A stretch of 64,000 nt of DNA, taken from assembly GCA_964543905.1 (NCBI GenBank), contig CAZIZO010000005.1, positions 186,001-250,000 of the forward strand, read 5' to 3'. This DNA is from GCA-016699835 sp964543905 (GTDB lineage: Bacteria; Planctomycetota; Phycisphaerae; Phycisphaerales; UBA1924). The stretch's first letter is position 1. Every line of letters begins with the position of its first letter. Position numbers and translations under genes: made by a program. The notes beneath the pieces were generated by a model that saw nothing but the letters and a program-made list of their open reading frames with translations, was not told where the DNA came from and made no database searches. Shown one piece after another: positions 38,700-48,370 of this stretch.

Positions 38700-39389
38700 T
38701 CATCCCGCCCCAGCGATCTCCGTCGAATCTCCGGCCCCCGCGACCGGGTATTTTCCCGACGTTCGTTCCCGCAACCTCGCCCGCAACTCCATCCGCATCG
38801 CCTGCGTCTCTCGCGCCAACCGCTGCAAGGCCGCGTCCGGGCCGTCCTTCATCAACTCGTCGTAGGGGATCGCGTGCCCGTACATCACCGCCACGGGGAC
38901 GAACAGCCGCGGCTTCCCACCCCTGGGCCACGCGTCCCAACACCCCTCCACCGCCACCGGCACCACCGGGCACTTCGCCCGCTTCACCAGGAGCGCCACG
39001 CCTCGTTTGTACTCGTGCATCGCGCCGTCCATCGACCGCGAACCCTCTGGAAAAATCAAGACCGCGTGCCCACCCTCCAATCGCCGAATAGCCTCGCGGA
39101 TCGCGCCGGCGTCCCCCGTGTTCTCCTGCAGCGGCACGCAGTTGATCGCCTTCAAGCACGCCCCGAAGGGTCTGAACTTGAACAAGCCCGCCCGAGCGAT
39201 GTAACTCGCCGCCCGCCGTAGAAACGCCCCCACCAACGGCGGATCGATGTACGACTGATGATTCGCCGCCAGGATCAACGCCCCCTCCCGCGGCACCCGC
39301 CCCGAGTGATACCACCTCGCGCGGAACACCACCACGAGCACCACCTGGCACAGCGTCTTCACCAGCCGATAGAAGATCCTCGCCAACAT
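38700..39389 (-). CDS. plsC: 1-acyl-sn-glycerol-3-phosphate acyltransferase
   Basis: 229 residues from the ATG at 39389; the frame is open upstream but this start gives the usual membrane-proximal N-terminus (IFYRLVKTLCQVVLVVVF). Acyltransferase motif I is NHQSYIDP (His-x4-Asp) and motif III is FPEGSRS; CVPLQEN and VPVAVEG fit motifs II and IV. The enzyme acylates lysophosphatidic acid at the inner membrane, in phospholipid synthesis. The first acyltransferase partner, PlsX, is encoded about 10 kb away. It diverges from the prpB-like gene 51 bases upstream, so the promoters overlap. Confidence 0.9.
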   Translation of the reverse strand: MLARIFYRLVKTLCQVVLVVVFRARWYHSGRVPREGALILAANHQSYIDPPLVGAFLRRAASYIARAGLFKFRPFGACLKAINCVPLQENTGDAGAIREAIRRLEGGHAVLIFPEGSRSMDGAMHEYKRGVALLVKRAKCPVVPVAVEGCWDAWPRGGKPRLFVPVAVMYGHAIPYDELMKDGPDAALQRLARETQAMRMELRARLRERTSGKYPVAGAGDSTEIAGAG

Positions 39390-39440
39390 GCACGCCAAAC
39401 GTAGCCCTCCAGATCGGGCAAGCATCTCTACCATCCACAC

Positions 39441-40322
39441 ATGGGTTCCCCTGCACACCGTCTTCGCCAACTCATGTCCCAGGGCTGCGTCGCCATGCCG
39501 GGCGCCTTCAACGCCCTCTGCGCGCGTGCCATCAAACAGGCCGGATTTGAGGCCTGCTACATCTCCGGCGCCGCCACCAGCGTCTCCGCGGGTGTCCCCG
39601 ATATCGGCGTGCTCACGCTCGACCACTTCGCCCGCACCATCCGCGAGTCGTTCGACGCCACGGGCCTTCCCATCCTCGCCGACGCCGACACGGGCTTTGG
39701 CGAGGCCGAGATGGTCCGCCGGACCGTCATCGAGTACGTCCGTGCCGGGGCCGCGGGCCTGCACCTCGAGGACCAGAAGTTCCCCAAGCGCTGCGGTCAC
39801 CTCGACGGCAAGGAACTCGTCCCCGTCGACCACATGGTCGAAAAAGTCGAATGGGCGAACAGGGCACGACGAGCCAGCAAGGGCTGTTCCGATTTCCTCA
39901 TCTGCGCCCGCACCGATGCCCGTGGAGTCGAAGGCTTCGATGCCGCCGTCCACCGCGCCAAGGCCTACTGCCACGCTGGTGCCGACATGATCTTCCCCGA
40001 AGGCTTGACCACCGAAAAAGAGTTCGCGGATTTCGCGTCGTGCCTCCGTGCCTCGGTCCCTTCGTGCCTCCTCCTCGCCAACATGACCGAGTTCGGCAAG
40101 ACGCCCATGATCCCTTTGAGCCGCTTCCAGGAAATGGGCTATTCCTGCGTCATCTACCCCGTCACGCTCCTCCGCGTCGCCATGGGCGCCGTGACCAAGG
40201 CCCTGCGCGAACTGAAGTCCTCCGGATCTGCCGAGGGCCTCCTGCCTCAGATGCAGACCCGGAAGGAGTTGTACGAACTCGTGGGCTACACCCCCGGTGT
40301 GCCGTGGGAATGGCCGGCCTGA
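39441..40322 (+). CDS. prpB: Isocitrate lyase/PEP mutase family, methylisocitrate lyase-like
   Basis: 293 residues, the usual PrpB length. Motifs: MPGAFNALCARAIKQAGFEA at the N-terminus, the metal-binding DADTGFG (Asp81, Asp83), and the catalytic loop KRCGH with Cys118, which points to 2-methylisocitrate lyase rather than phosphonopyruvate enzymes. The former yields pyruvate and succinate in the methylcitrate cycle of propionate oxidation. No prpC or prpD is in the window, so the pathway assignment is tentative. The propionyl-CoA-forming mmsA-like gene is 26 kb away. The gene converges with the DUF255 gene. Confidence 0.85.
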   Translation: MGSPAHRLRQLMSQGCVAMPGAFNALCARAIKQAGFEACYISGAATSVSAGVPDIGVLTLDHFARTIRESFDATGLPILADADTGFGEAEMVRRTVIEYVRAGAAGLHLEDQKFPKRCGHLDGKELVPVDHMVEKVEWANRARRASKGCSDFLICARTDARGVEGFDAAVHRAKAYCHAGADMIFPEGLTTEKEFADFASCLRASVPSCLLLANMTEFGKTPMIPLSRFQEMGYSCVIYPVTLLRVAMGAVTKALRELKSSGSAEGLLPQMQTRKELYELVGYTPGVPWEWPA

Positions 40323-40383
40323 CTCCCGTGAAAGAGAGGAAGTTGGTCGGAGGTCTTGCTCTTCACCTGCGCCGCGATCGACG

Positions 40384-42855
40384 CTACCCCCGATCCACCG
40401 CCACATCCAACTCCACCACCCGCGCCCGCAGACACTCCGTCTCCGTGCACGCCTGGTACGTCACGCTCACCAGCGGCGTGCCCTTCCACTCCCCATCCGC
40501 CTCCAGAACGATCGTCAGTTCAAACTCGCCCCGATAGACGCGCACCTTCCCAACCTCGGCCACGCCATACTCCTCGCCCTCAGGGTAATCCGCATACGCC
40601 GCGATGCCCGCGCCGCCGATCACACCCACGCGGAACGGCGTGAGCCTTGCCGCCCGGTCACCTTCACCCGGATCGGCCGCGATGACGTGGTGCCCCTCCG
40701 CGATCCGTACCAGCACCTTCAACTCCGCAGGAACGTCCCTTCCCACCATCACCCGATCCACGCTCGCGTAGATCTCCACCGGCAAGAACTCCGCCGAAAC
40801 ACCCGCCGTGCGCTCGACAGACGCACGCTCCATGCCCACCGTCCTCGAAAGTGTGCCAGGCTTCTCTTCGCCCCGCACCAGCAGCCTCAGCAGCCCCCGA
40901 GTCGAGTTGATCGCGCCCACGGGTGACTGCGCAACTGCCGGTGAGATCGACGCCAGCAGCGCCACGGCCCGCTCGAGATACGATGCCTCTCCCGTGATCT
41001 CACCGAGATCAATCAGGTTGTGCAGCATCACCGACGCTCCGCTCGGCACCGCCCCATCATGCGTGCTCCGACCCCGCACAAACAAATCCGCCCGCCCCGC
41101 CGACGTGTCAAAGAACCCGCCCGCTCCATCTCCAAACTCGCGCGTCGCGACGCCCAACAACTCGACCGCCGCGGCCAAGTACTTGGCCACGCCCGGCTCC
41201 AGGCGATGCACCGCGAGCAGGCCATGAATCACGAACGCATAATCCTCAAACACGCCCGAAGGACCCACCACTCCATGGCAAATCGAGCGTGGCAACCGTA
41301 CTCCCCCACCCCGATCGCGAGGGCTGGAAGAAAGACTCACGTCCTGTGCTCCAAGCCCGGTCCCGACACGTGCAGTGTCATTCGAGCGAAGCGGAGATGA
41401 CAGCGGGGGCGAGTTCGTCGACGTGGCCGAATGGAGCATCGCCTCGGCCACTCCTCGCGCCATCTCCGCCAGCCTTGCATCGCCGAGCAACTCGTACCCA
41501 TCCACCAACGCCGCCATCATCAGCCCATTCCACGACGAGATCACCTTGTCATCCCGACGAGCCTGCTTCCTCCTCGACCGTGCCGCGAGCAATGCTCGAT
41601 TGATCCCGTGCATCCGAGTCCGCAGCATGCTCCCACTCATCCCCATCCGCTCGGCCGCCCTATCCAGCCGCTCCGACATCCGGAGCACGTTCACCGCGGG
41701 CATCTCCGCGTGATGCGGATCACGGAAGTTTGGTCCATGCTTGAGCCCATACACCTCGATCGCGAACGACGCGTCCACAGCATCCCCAACCGCCGCCCTC
41801 AACTCCTCCGACGTCCACAGGTAGTTCAGCCCTTCGCGTCCATCCACCTCCGCATCTTGCGCACTCGCGAATCCACCCCCCGCGAGCCACATCTCCCGCC
41901 TCACATACTCCAGCGCCTCCTCCACGACCCGCGCATACTCCGCATCGCCATACACCCGCGCCGCCCGCGCATACACACTGGCCAACTGCGCGTTGTCGTA
42001 CAGCATCTTCTCAAAGTGCGGCACCGTCCACGTCGCCTCCACCGCATACCGATGAAATCCCCCCCCCACATGATCGCGGATCCCGCCGATCATCATCGCG
42101 TCCAACGTCTTCCGCACGGCCTCATCAATCGCCGCACGCGTCGCGTCCTCCTCCACACGCTCGCGCACATCGAGCAAGAACTCCAGGAACACCGGCTGCG
42201 GAAACTTCGGCGCACTCCCAAATCCGCCGTGCACGCGATCAAACATCCGCAGCAACATGCTCACCGCATTCGCCACATGCCCCTGCGAAAGTTCCACCGG
42301 CCCCGCGCTCGCCCCCAACTGCTCACGCACCGCCTCGCCGATCTGCCGAGCCTGCGCCTCCACCTCATCGCGCTTCTCTCGCCACGCTCCCGACACCATC
42401 TCCATCACCTGCGGAAACGTCGGCCTCGCGCCCGCCGGCGCCATCGCCTTCGCCGGGAAATACGTCCCGCACAAAAAGGGCTTCAGCGTCTTGGGCTCCA
42501 CAAACACACTCATGGGCCACCCGCCGTGCCCCGTCGTGATCACCGTCGCCGCCATGTACACATCATCAATGTCCGGCCTCTCCTCCCGGTCCACCTTGAT
42601 GCACACAAAGCCCTCGTTCATCTGCCGCGCGATCGCCTCGTCCTCAAAGCTCTCCCGCTCCATCACGTGGCACCAATAGCACGTCGAATACCCGATCGAA
42701 AGAAAGATCGGCACATCCCGCCGCCGAGCCTCGGCAAACGCCTCCTCCCCCCACGACCACCAATCCACAGGATTGTGTGCGTGCTGCAACAGGTACGGGC
42801 TCGCCTCGCGTACAAGGCGATTCGTGTGCTTCGACGATGGTGACGATGCCGTCAT
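40384..42855 (-). CDS. Thioredoxin-domain (DUF255) protein with six-hairpin domain and DsbD-like tail
   Basis: 823 residues, longer than the usual 650-750 of the YyaL/SPATA20 family. The N-terminal thioredoxin-like domain has Cys59 and Cys62 (GYSTCYWCHVM) and the family signature HNPVDWWSWGEEAF. The middle is an (alpha/alpha)6 barrel similar to cellobiose epimerases (AKYLAAAVELLG). About 60 Ser/Pro-rich residues interrupt the barrel (around 455-515), seemingly an insert. The last 120 residues resemble a DsbD alpha domain (VRIAEGHHVIAAD ... VTYQACTETECL, two Cys six apart). A redox role is likely; the substrate is unknown. No export signal is seen although DsbD alpha normally works outside the membrane. 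It converges with the prpB-like gene. Confidence 0.82.
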   Translation of the reverse strand: MTASSPSSKHTNRLVREASPYLLQHAHNPVDWWSWGEEAFAEARRRDVPIFLSIGYSTCYWCHVMERESFEDEAIARQMNEGFVCIKVDREERPDIDDVYMAATVITTGHGGWPMSVFVEPKTLKPFLCGTYFPAKAMAPAGARPTFPQVMEMVSGAWREKRDEVEAQARQIGEAVREQLGASAGPVELSQGHVANAVSMLLRMFDRVHGGFGSAPKFPQPVFLEFLLDVRERVEEDATRAAIDEAVRKTLDAMMIGGIRDHVGGGFHRYAVEATWTVPHFEKMLYDNAQLASVYARAARVYGDAEYARVVEEALEYVRREMWLAGGGFASAQDAEVDGREGLNYLWTSEELRAAVGDAVDASFAIEVYGLKHGPNFRDPHHAEMPAVNVLRMSERLDRAAERMGMSGSMLRTRMHGINRALLAARSRRKQARRDDKVISSWNGLMMAALVDGYELLGDARLAEMARGVAEAMLHSATSTNSPPLSSPLRSNDTARVGTGLGAQDVSLSSSPRDRGGGVRLPRSICHGVVGPSGVFEDYAFVIHGLLAVHRLEPGVAKYLAAAVELLGVATREFGDGAGGFFDTSAGRADLFVRGRSTHDGAVPSGASVMLHNLIDLGEITGEASYLERAVALLASISPAVAQSPVGAINSTRGLLRLLVRGEEKPGTLSRTVGMERASVERTAGVSAEFLPVEIYASVDRVMVGRDVPAELKVLVRIAEGHHVIAADPGEGDRAARLTPFRVGVIGGAGIAAYADYPEGEEYGVAEVGKVRVYRGEFELTIVLEADGEWKGTPLVSVTYQACTETECLRARVVELDVAVDRG

Positions 42856-42970
42856 GCTTTCCTTCCGCGTTCGTCCACCGTGCGCGACGGAGCGTGGGTT
42901 TCCCCGGACTCCTCTTCAGGATGATCTGGTGCGGGGATCAACACCGCAACGATCCTCGATGCCGCGACTC

Positions 42971-44500
42971 TTATTTGACTTTCAACTCGCCCAGGTCCAC
43001 CACCACGCCGTCGGGCTGGTAATAGTCCACGTCGACGACCCCCTCCGACACGCCCGTCAAGACCACGCAGTTTCGACCCGACTTGGCGGTGTACTCCAGG
43101 TCCTCCGGGCTCGGGCCGGCATAGTCCGAGTTCGCCCACGTCTGCGTGTGAAAGTGGTAGTGCGCCAACGCAAGATCGCTCGACCCGATCATGTCATCCG
43201 ACGCGACGAAGTGCTGGTCGCCGCGACGCTGCCCGGGCCGCGGCGGATACAGCACGGCCTCAAACCTCGCCTCGCCGTCACGCCCCCGCGCGATGACGAT
43301 CCCGCCATACTCCGTCGTCGTGTCCTTCCGGTCCAACTCGGCCTGACGCCCCAGCGCCGTCGCCACGCCGCCCGAACGCAACGCCTCGTCGATCACCAGC
43401 ATCGTCAGCAGGTCGGCCCACCGCAGACGCCCCGCCGTGTCCTTGAGCAACTCGCTGTACGGGGCCTGCGTCGAACCCCACTTGCGAATCGTCGTCCTGC
43501 GCGACTTCAGTCGCCCCTGCACCTCGCCCACGAGCGCCGTCTTGTCCATCGCGAGCCACGCCGAGCGATGCTCGCTCGCCCAGCGGATCGCTTCCAGGTG
43601 TCGAAGCGAGAAATACCGGGCGTCACCCATCGTGCCCGAATGTTCTTGTCGCAGCCGAGCGATCACCCCGCTCGCCTCGCTCCACCACGCCGCGTTGCCC
43701 TTCTTCGCCGGATCACGCAGCGACGTGAGCCATGCCAACTCCATCCCCGCGATCGGCATCGCGTGCAACTCCCTCGCGCACAACGCCATGTTCGCCAGCA
43801 GCGGGTCGCTCTGGGGAACGCTGGTGATCCGATCCATCAACTGCTGCCGCAACTCCCCCTCGCGATCAATCCTCGCCAGCACGTCCCAGGCGTCGGCCCG
43901 CAAGCGCTGAGGCCAATCCACCCCGTACGCCGGGGGCATCTCCGGCGGGCTCACAAACATCTCGAACGCCACTTCCTGCACGGTCTTCCCGGGATTCAAC
44001 TCCCGCAGCGCGATGTTCTCGGCACGCTCCGCTTCCTTGATGAGCACCGGGCTGGGTCTGCTGTAACTCCGCACGATCGAGGGCACATAGTCCGTCCAGC
44101 CACGCTCCCCAGCGGTCTTGCAGAGATACACCACGACCTGACGGCTGACCTCGCGCGCGAGCATGAGCCGGCCCATCTCCCGAGCATCCTCAACCACCTT
44201 CGCGTCGGAGTCGTTCATGAGCGTTTCGAGTGCTTTGACTCGGAGCGCGGGCGATTCGTTCGCGTTCCACGCGATCGTCTTGAGCGATCGTTGCACACCC
44301 GCGACTCGCACCGGATCGCCCGCCGCCTGCCCCCAAGCCGCGTCCACCGCCGCGGCTCGATCCCGCGGATCACGCGAGGAATCTTGCATGTCGGACAGGG
44401 GATCCCGGCTCACCTTGGAGCCCCCGCCGCAGGCGCCCAGCACCAGCGCCGACCCGAGCGCGACGCCCACCATCCACCACGCACTCCAGTTCGTTCGCAT
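42971..44500 (-). CDS. Lipoprotein of unknown function, HEAT-like
   Basis: 509 residues from the ATG at 44500; no ribosome site is clear. The N-terminus is a lipoprotein signal with lipobox LGAC (MVGVALGSALVLGAC). The rest is largely helical, with spaced Arg/Ala-rich segments (RVKALETLMNDSDAKVVEDA, RADAWDVLARIDREGELRQQL) reminiscent of HEAT-like repeats, and a C-terminal beta-rich part (FEAVLYPPRPG ... HYHFHTQTW). I recognise no catalytic motif. Predicted to sit in the cell envelope. It precedes the DUF255 gene on the same strand with 115 bases between them. Confidence 0.7.
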   Translation of the reverse strand: MRTNWSAWWMVGVALGSALVLGACGGGSKVSRDPLSDMQDSSRDPRDRAAAVDAAWGQAAGDPVRVAGVQRSLKTIAWNANESPALRVKALETLMNDSDAKVVEDAREMGRLMLAREVSRQVVVYLCKTAGERGWTDYVPSIVRSYSRPSPVLIKEAERAENIALRELNPGKTVQEVAFEMFVSPPEMPPAYGVDWPQRLRADAWDVLARIDREGELRQQLMDRITSVPQSDPLLANMALCARELHAMPIAGMELAWLTSLRDPAKKGNAAWWSEASGVIARLRQEHSGTMGDARYFSLRHLEAIRWASEHRSAWLAMDKTALVGEVQGRLKSRRTTIRKWGSTQAPYSELLKDTAGRLRWADLLTMLVIDEALRSGGVATALGRQAELDRKDTTTEYGGIVIARGRDGEARFEAVLYPPRPGQRRGDQHFVASDDMIGSSDLALAHYHFHTQTWANSDYAGPSPEDLEYTAKSGRNCVVLTGVSEGVVDVDYYQPDGVVVDLGELKVK

Positions 44501-44600
44501 GTCGGACTTTATGCGCCGGGCGCGGGCGCTCCTTCGCCGCGCACAAAAAACCAACGCACCCTTGCCCGGTGGGTGATGACGGCGTCTGGAGGTCGGGCGT

Positions 44601-45374
44601 TCAATCCCGGATCACCAACTCGACGTGTCCGCCGTCCGCGTTGAGCGTGATAGCGTTGTCCCCGCCGTTGACGACCCCCGTCCACTTGCTCTTTTCGACG
44701 CGGACGTTCCGGAGGGCTTCCTTCCCGCCCTTCATGCTCACCCGCCCCACCGGTGCCGTCAACGTCACATTCCCGCTCGACCCGCGAGCCAGGCTCACCT
44801 GAACGTTTCCGTCGGTGCTCGTCACGCTGATCGGCTCCCTGGTCACGCCATCCACGACGACCATCACGTGCCCACCGGAGACGCCCTGCACACCATTCAC
44901 AACGTCCACCGCGCCGCTGACGTGCATCAACTTGACCGGTCCCTCCGAGTTGCGGACTCGGACCCCCGCGCACGACGGGATCATCACCAGCACCCGCACG
45001 GGCACCCGCTGGCCATCCAACTCCGTTCCGAGCACGCGGAGCACCGGACGTCCCTGATCCACCGCCACGTCGGTGGCGACCCATTCCGTCTCTTTCCCCT
45101 TCGACACCTCCGGCACGTTCCCGATCGCGAACCACTCGACCTTGGGTGTCTTCCACCGCGGATCAACCCGCACCTCGACCGAGCCGCACGCGTTGCTGAT
45201 ATCCACGGCCAGAGCACCAACCGCGCCCGCCGGCATCTCGACCATCCGCTCGTGGGTCACCTTCGCCAGATTCGACGTACACCCCCCTACAACCGCCATC
45301 ATCATCCCGGCCGCGGACAATCCCACCGCCACGCTTCGAAATCCCCCTCGACCGTGCTTTGTGTTCTTGTTCAT
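44601..45374 (-). CDS. Lipoprotein with DUF4097-like beta-helix domain
   Basis: 257 residues. A lipoprotein signal ends at VVGGC (Cys32), followed by a beta-rich domain of repeating strands with Val-x-Val and Gly/Asn turns (GSVEVRVDPRW, VRVRNSEGPVKLMHVSGAVDVVNGVQGVSGG, ISVTSTDGNVQVSLA). The pattern resembles the putative adhesin/DUF4097 family that forms right-handed beta helices. Likely envelope-attached. No Shine-Dalgarno sequence; the ATG is preceded by an unusually AT-rich stretch. It lies 100 bases upstream of the HEAT-like lipoprotein gene on the same strand and may be co-transcribed with it. Confidence 0.75.
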   Translation of the reverse strand: MNKNTKHGRGGFRSVAVGLSAAGMMMAVVGGCTSNLAKVTHERMVEMPAGAVGALAVDISNACGSVEVRVDPRWKTPKVEWFAIGNVPEVSKGKETEWVATDVAVDQGRPVLRVLGTELDGQRVPVRVLVMIPSCAGVRVRNSEGPVKLMHVSGAVDVVNGVQGVSGGHVMVVVDGVTREPISVTSTDGNVQVSLARGSSGNVTLTAPVGRVSMKGGKEALRNVRVEKSKWTGVVNGGDNAITLNADGGHVELVIRD

Positions 45375-45837
45375 TTGTTTGTAATGTGTTTGGGTAAGAA
45401 ACGCTGTCCCGATGTGGAAAGTCTGACGCGCAACATTGTCGGCAACCTTCCCTCTTCTACCATAGAACCGCTCGACCCGCCGGTCCTTGCCGGGCGATTG
45501 AGTCGTCTGCTGTTTCGCTCCCGATAGGTTGATTGCCTTCGTCGATTCTCATCCATGCTTCATTTCGTTTCCATTTTTTCGACAAAGCCTCAACCTGAGT
45601 TAACCTCGCGCCTCCTCGATCATCCCACGATCGAGCCATCCCGGAGTCCCCGCACCCGCCGCTTTCTATCCGTACGCGGAGGTGCGCCCGTCCGACGATC
45701 GTCCGACATGCTCATCGGCACGTCGGAAGTCTTCGGTCTTCGCGTGATGAGTTGACTTCGAGAGCACTCCAGCAGCGTCGTTCCAGTTCCCCTCGGCCTG
45801 ACAGGCCGGGACTGTCGCCTTTTGGAGATCTCCCGCC
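45375..45837. other. Divergent intergenic region before rny
   Basis: 463 bases between the DUF4097-like lipoprotein gene and rny. A short AT-rich stretch lies next to the lipoprotein ATG at 45374. Small open frames (for example 45371-45556) have no recognisable features. The rny leader contains GGAGATCTCC before the start, whose GGAG is the probable ribosome site. No terminator or riboswitch is seen. Confidence 0.45.
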
Positions 45838-47421
45838 ATGCTCGCGGTGCTCGCCGTTATCGAAAACTCCATCGCCGCCTTCGGGGCCCTCGCGATCGCC
45901 ATCGTCGCGGCCGTCATCGGGGTCGTGATTGACCGCCGCTTGATGGCAAAAAAGATGGACGCCGCCATCGCGGGGGTCCGATCGGACGCCTCTCGTGCGG
46001 AAGCGGAAGCGAAAGCCAGCGCCGAACGCATCCGACTGCAAGCCGAACGAGAAGCGCTGGAGCGCAAGAAGGCCGTGGAGGCCGAGTTCAACGCGATGCG
46101 CGAGGAACTCAAAGAAACCGAACGGCGCCTGGCGAAACGCGAGGACGCCTTCGACCGCAAGGAAGAACAACTCGCATCGAAGGAGCAACAGGCCGACCGG
46201 CAGTTGCAGTCCCTCAAGTCGAAAGAGGAGCGTGTGACCAGGCTCGAGGCGGATCTCGCCTCCACCTTGGAAAACCAGAAAGCGAGGCTGTTGCAGATTT
46301 CTGGATACACCGCCGACCAGGCCAAGGCGGAGTTGCTCCAGCGGGTGGAGGAAGACGCTCGCTTGGAAGTGGCGAAGGTGACCAAGCACATCGTCGAAGC
46401 GGCCGAAGCGGAGGCCAAGTCCAAGGCTCGCGAGATCACGATCAACGCCATCCAGCGGTACGCGACCGAACACACGAGCGAATCCACCGTCCGCACGGTC
46501 GAGATCCCCTCCGACGACATGAAGGGACGGATCATCGGGCGCGAAGGACGCAACATCCGCGCCATCGAAAAAGTCACCGGCGTGGACATCATCGTCGACG
46601 ACACGCCGGGCGTCATCGTCGTCTCGTGCTTCGACAAGGTGCGCCAAGCCGTCGCCGTCGAATCCCTCGAGCGCCTGATCGCCGACGGACGCATGCACCC
46701 CACACGGATCGAGGAAGTGGTCGAGAAAGTCCGCTCCGAGATCAACGACAAGATCATCAAGTTCGGCAAGGACGCGGTCCTTGAAGTCAACCTCCGCGGC
46801 CTGCACCCCAAAGTCGTGGAGGCCATGGGCAAACTCTACTACCGAACTTCGTACGGCCAGAACGTCCTCCGCCACTCCATCGAGGTCGCCTACCTCAGCC
46901 AGATCATCGCCGACCAACTCGGGCTCGACGGCACCATCGCCCGCCGCGCCGGGTTCCTCCACGATATCGGCAAGGCAATGGACCACGAAATGGAAGGCGG
47001 TCACCCCAAGATCGGCATGGACTTCGCCAAGCAGTTCGGCGAACGCGAGCCCATCCTCAACGTCATCGGCGGGCATCACGCCGACATCCCCGCCACGACC
47101 TTCTACACACCGATCATCATGGCCGCCGACGCCATCTCCTCCGCACGCCCCGGCGCACGCCGCGAGAGCATGGAGAAGTACATCCAACGGCTCAATGAAC
47201 TCCAGGACATCGCGCTCCGAATGCCCGGCGTCGTCGAGGCCCACGCTATCCAGGCCGGACGCGAAGTCCGTGTCATGGTCGATGCCGGCAAGACCAGCGA
47301 CGACGAGGCCTACCTCCTCGCCCACGAGATCGCCAAGAAGGTCAGCGAAGAACTCACCTTCCCGGGCGAGATCCGTGTCACGGTCCTTCGCGAAACGCGC
47401 GCCATCGAGTACGCCAGGTAA
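45838..47421 (+). CDS. rny: Ribonuclease Y
   Basis: 527 residues, typical length. RNase Y is a membrane-bound endoribonuclease that starts mRNA decay. One N-terminal membrane helix (IAAFGALAIAIVAAVIGVVI) is followed by a long Glu/Lys/Ala/Arg-rich coiled coil (about 35-160), a KH domain (MKGRIIGREGRNIRAIEKVTGVDIIVDD), and an HD domain with HSIEVAYLSQIIA, FLHDIGKAMDHEMEGGH and GGHHADI. The start has GGAG about 10 bases upstream. It stands alone, converging with the small lipoprotein gene. Confidence 0.96.
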   Translation: MLAVLAVIENSIAAFGALAIAIVAAVIGVVIDRRLMAKKMDAAIAGVRSDASRAEAEAKASAERIRLQAEREALERKKAVEAEFNAMREELKETERRLAKREDAFDRKEEQLASKEQQADRQLQSLKSKEERVTRLEADLASTLENQKARLLQISGYTADQAKAELLQRVEEDARLEVAKVTKHIVEAAEAEAKSKAREITINAIQRYATEHTSESTVRTVEIPSDDMKGRIIGREGRNIRAIEKVTGVDIIVDDTPGVIVVSCFDKVRQAVAVESLERLIADGRMHPTRIEEVVEKVRSEINDKIIKFGKDAVLEVNLRGLHPKVVEAMGKLYYRTSYGQNVLRHSIEVAYLSQIIADQLGLDGTIARRAGFLHDIGKAMDHEMEGGHPKIGMDFAKQFGEREPILNVIGGHHADIPATTFYTPIIMAADAISSARPGARRESMEKYIQRLNELQDIALRMPGVVEAHAIQAGREVRVMVDAGKTSDDEAYLLAHEIAKKVSEELTFPGEIRVTVLRETRAIEYAR

Positions 47422-47517
47422 CACCGCCACGCCAGGCCGCTCGCTCACGACCAGCGCCGTCGAATCTCACCGCTCGCGTGCGGCAACGCCAAGCCCCTTA
47501 CGTGCGCTGGCTCGTAG

Positions 47518-47904
47518 TTACTTCAACTCGCCCTGAATCTTCTCGATCACCGTCCGCGCCAGGCTCTGCTCCAGCGGTCCTGCCGACACTTCAACTTCCG
47601 TAATCGTGTCGCTCTTCTTCGTCAGATCAACCGACACCGTCTTCCCGTCGGCGGTCTTCGCCCGGATCACGCCCTTGAGCGCGTCCTTGGCTTGGCTCTC
47701 GATCTTGAACTGGAGGCCGTTGATCGCCCGGATCGAGCCTTCGTAGGCCCGATCCAGCCCCACGCTCGCGAGCGTGCTGGTGTTGCCCGTCACTTTGTTC
47801 TGCTCGATCGCCGCCGATGAAGTCCCGCTCGATGTGGTTGAGGAACACGCGCCGAGCACACCCATCATGCCCGTGCCCACCAAAATCCAAGCCGTCCGAT
47901 GCAT
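47518..47904 (-). CDS. Small DUF3568-family lipoprotein
   Basis: 128 residues. The ATG at 47904 has AAGGAG 7 bases upstream. The signal peptide ends with a lipobox, VLGAC (MHRTAWILVGTGMMGVLGAC). The mature part holds a compact alpha/beta domain (VGLDRAYEGSIRAINGLQFKIESQAKDALKGVIRAKTADGKTVSVDLTKKSD) typical of DUF3568, whose function is unknown. Converges with rny. Probably anchored in the envelope. Confidence 0.78.
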   Translation of the reverse strand: MHRTAWILVGTGMMGVLGACSSTTSSGTSSAAIEQNKVTGNTSTLASVGLDRAYEGSIRAINGLQFKIESQAKDALKGVIRAKTADGKTVSVDLTKKSDTITEVEVSAGPLEQSLARTVIEKIQGELK

Positions 47905-48232
47905 CTGTAATCTCCTTGCCGAGGAAGGGACTCTGCTCACGAGGTTGTAGGATACGCACGCTGCCCATGCCGCCAAGCAACGACACCGGAGTTACGCCTC
48001 GCCGCGCAAGGAGCATGGTGGATTTCGTGAGCAAGGCGCTCGGGCTCCGATCGAAGGGCACACAACTTGCAACGTGCCGCCTCGGCCTGGGGCGATGGTT
48101 CTTGTGAGAGGGAGGGCGTGCAGGGCGTGTTCAGCCACCGAAGTGTCGGCTGGAGCATCAAGGATCATCCTCGGGTCGACGTCGTGCTCAACGCGCTGGA
48201 GATGGCCCGTGCCCCTCGACGCCGCCGTTGGG

Positions 48233-48261
48233 TTGACGTTTGCACGCAGCCTGCGAAGGAT
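48233..48261 (+). promoter_or_regulatory. Candidate promoter of tRNA-Ser
   Basis: TTGACG (48233-48238), 17-base spacer, AAGGAT (48256-48261). The -35 box is good, the -10 box weak. Predicted start near 48268, 8 bases before the tRNA 5' end. The rest of 47905-48232 shows no gene. Confidence 0.35.
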
Positions 48262-48275
48262 TCCCTCTTACCGCC

Positions 48276-48364
48276 GGAGAGGTGCCAGAGCGGTTGAATG
48301 GACCGGTTTCGAAAACCGGCAGTGGGAGTAATCCTACTCGGGAGTTCGAATCTCCCCCTCTCCG
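48276..48364 (+). tRNA. tRNA-Ser (CGA)
   Basis: Acceptor arms GGAGAGG and CCTCTCC pair perfectly. The D arm is present, the anticodon stem CCGGT/ACCGG encloses loop TTCGAAA with anticodon CGA, a long variable arm typical of tRNA-Ser follows, and the T arm is GGGAG-TTCGAAT-CTCCC. The CCA end is not encoded. A strong terminator begins 7 bases on. Confidence 0.95.
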
Positions 48365-48370
48365 CTTCCA

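Noticed and set aside
41431..42843. 470-codon plus-strand frame opposite the DUF255 gene
   Set aside because: His/Arg/Pro-rich product typical of an antisense frame; the minus-strand product has clear domains.
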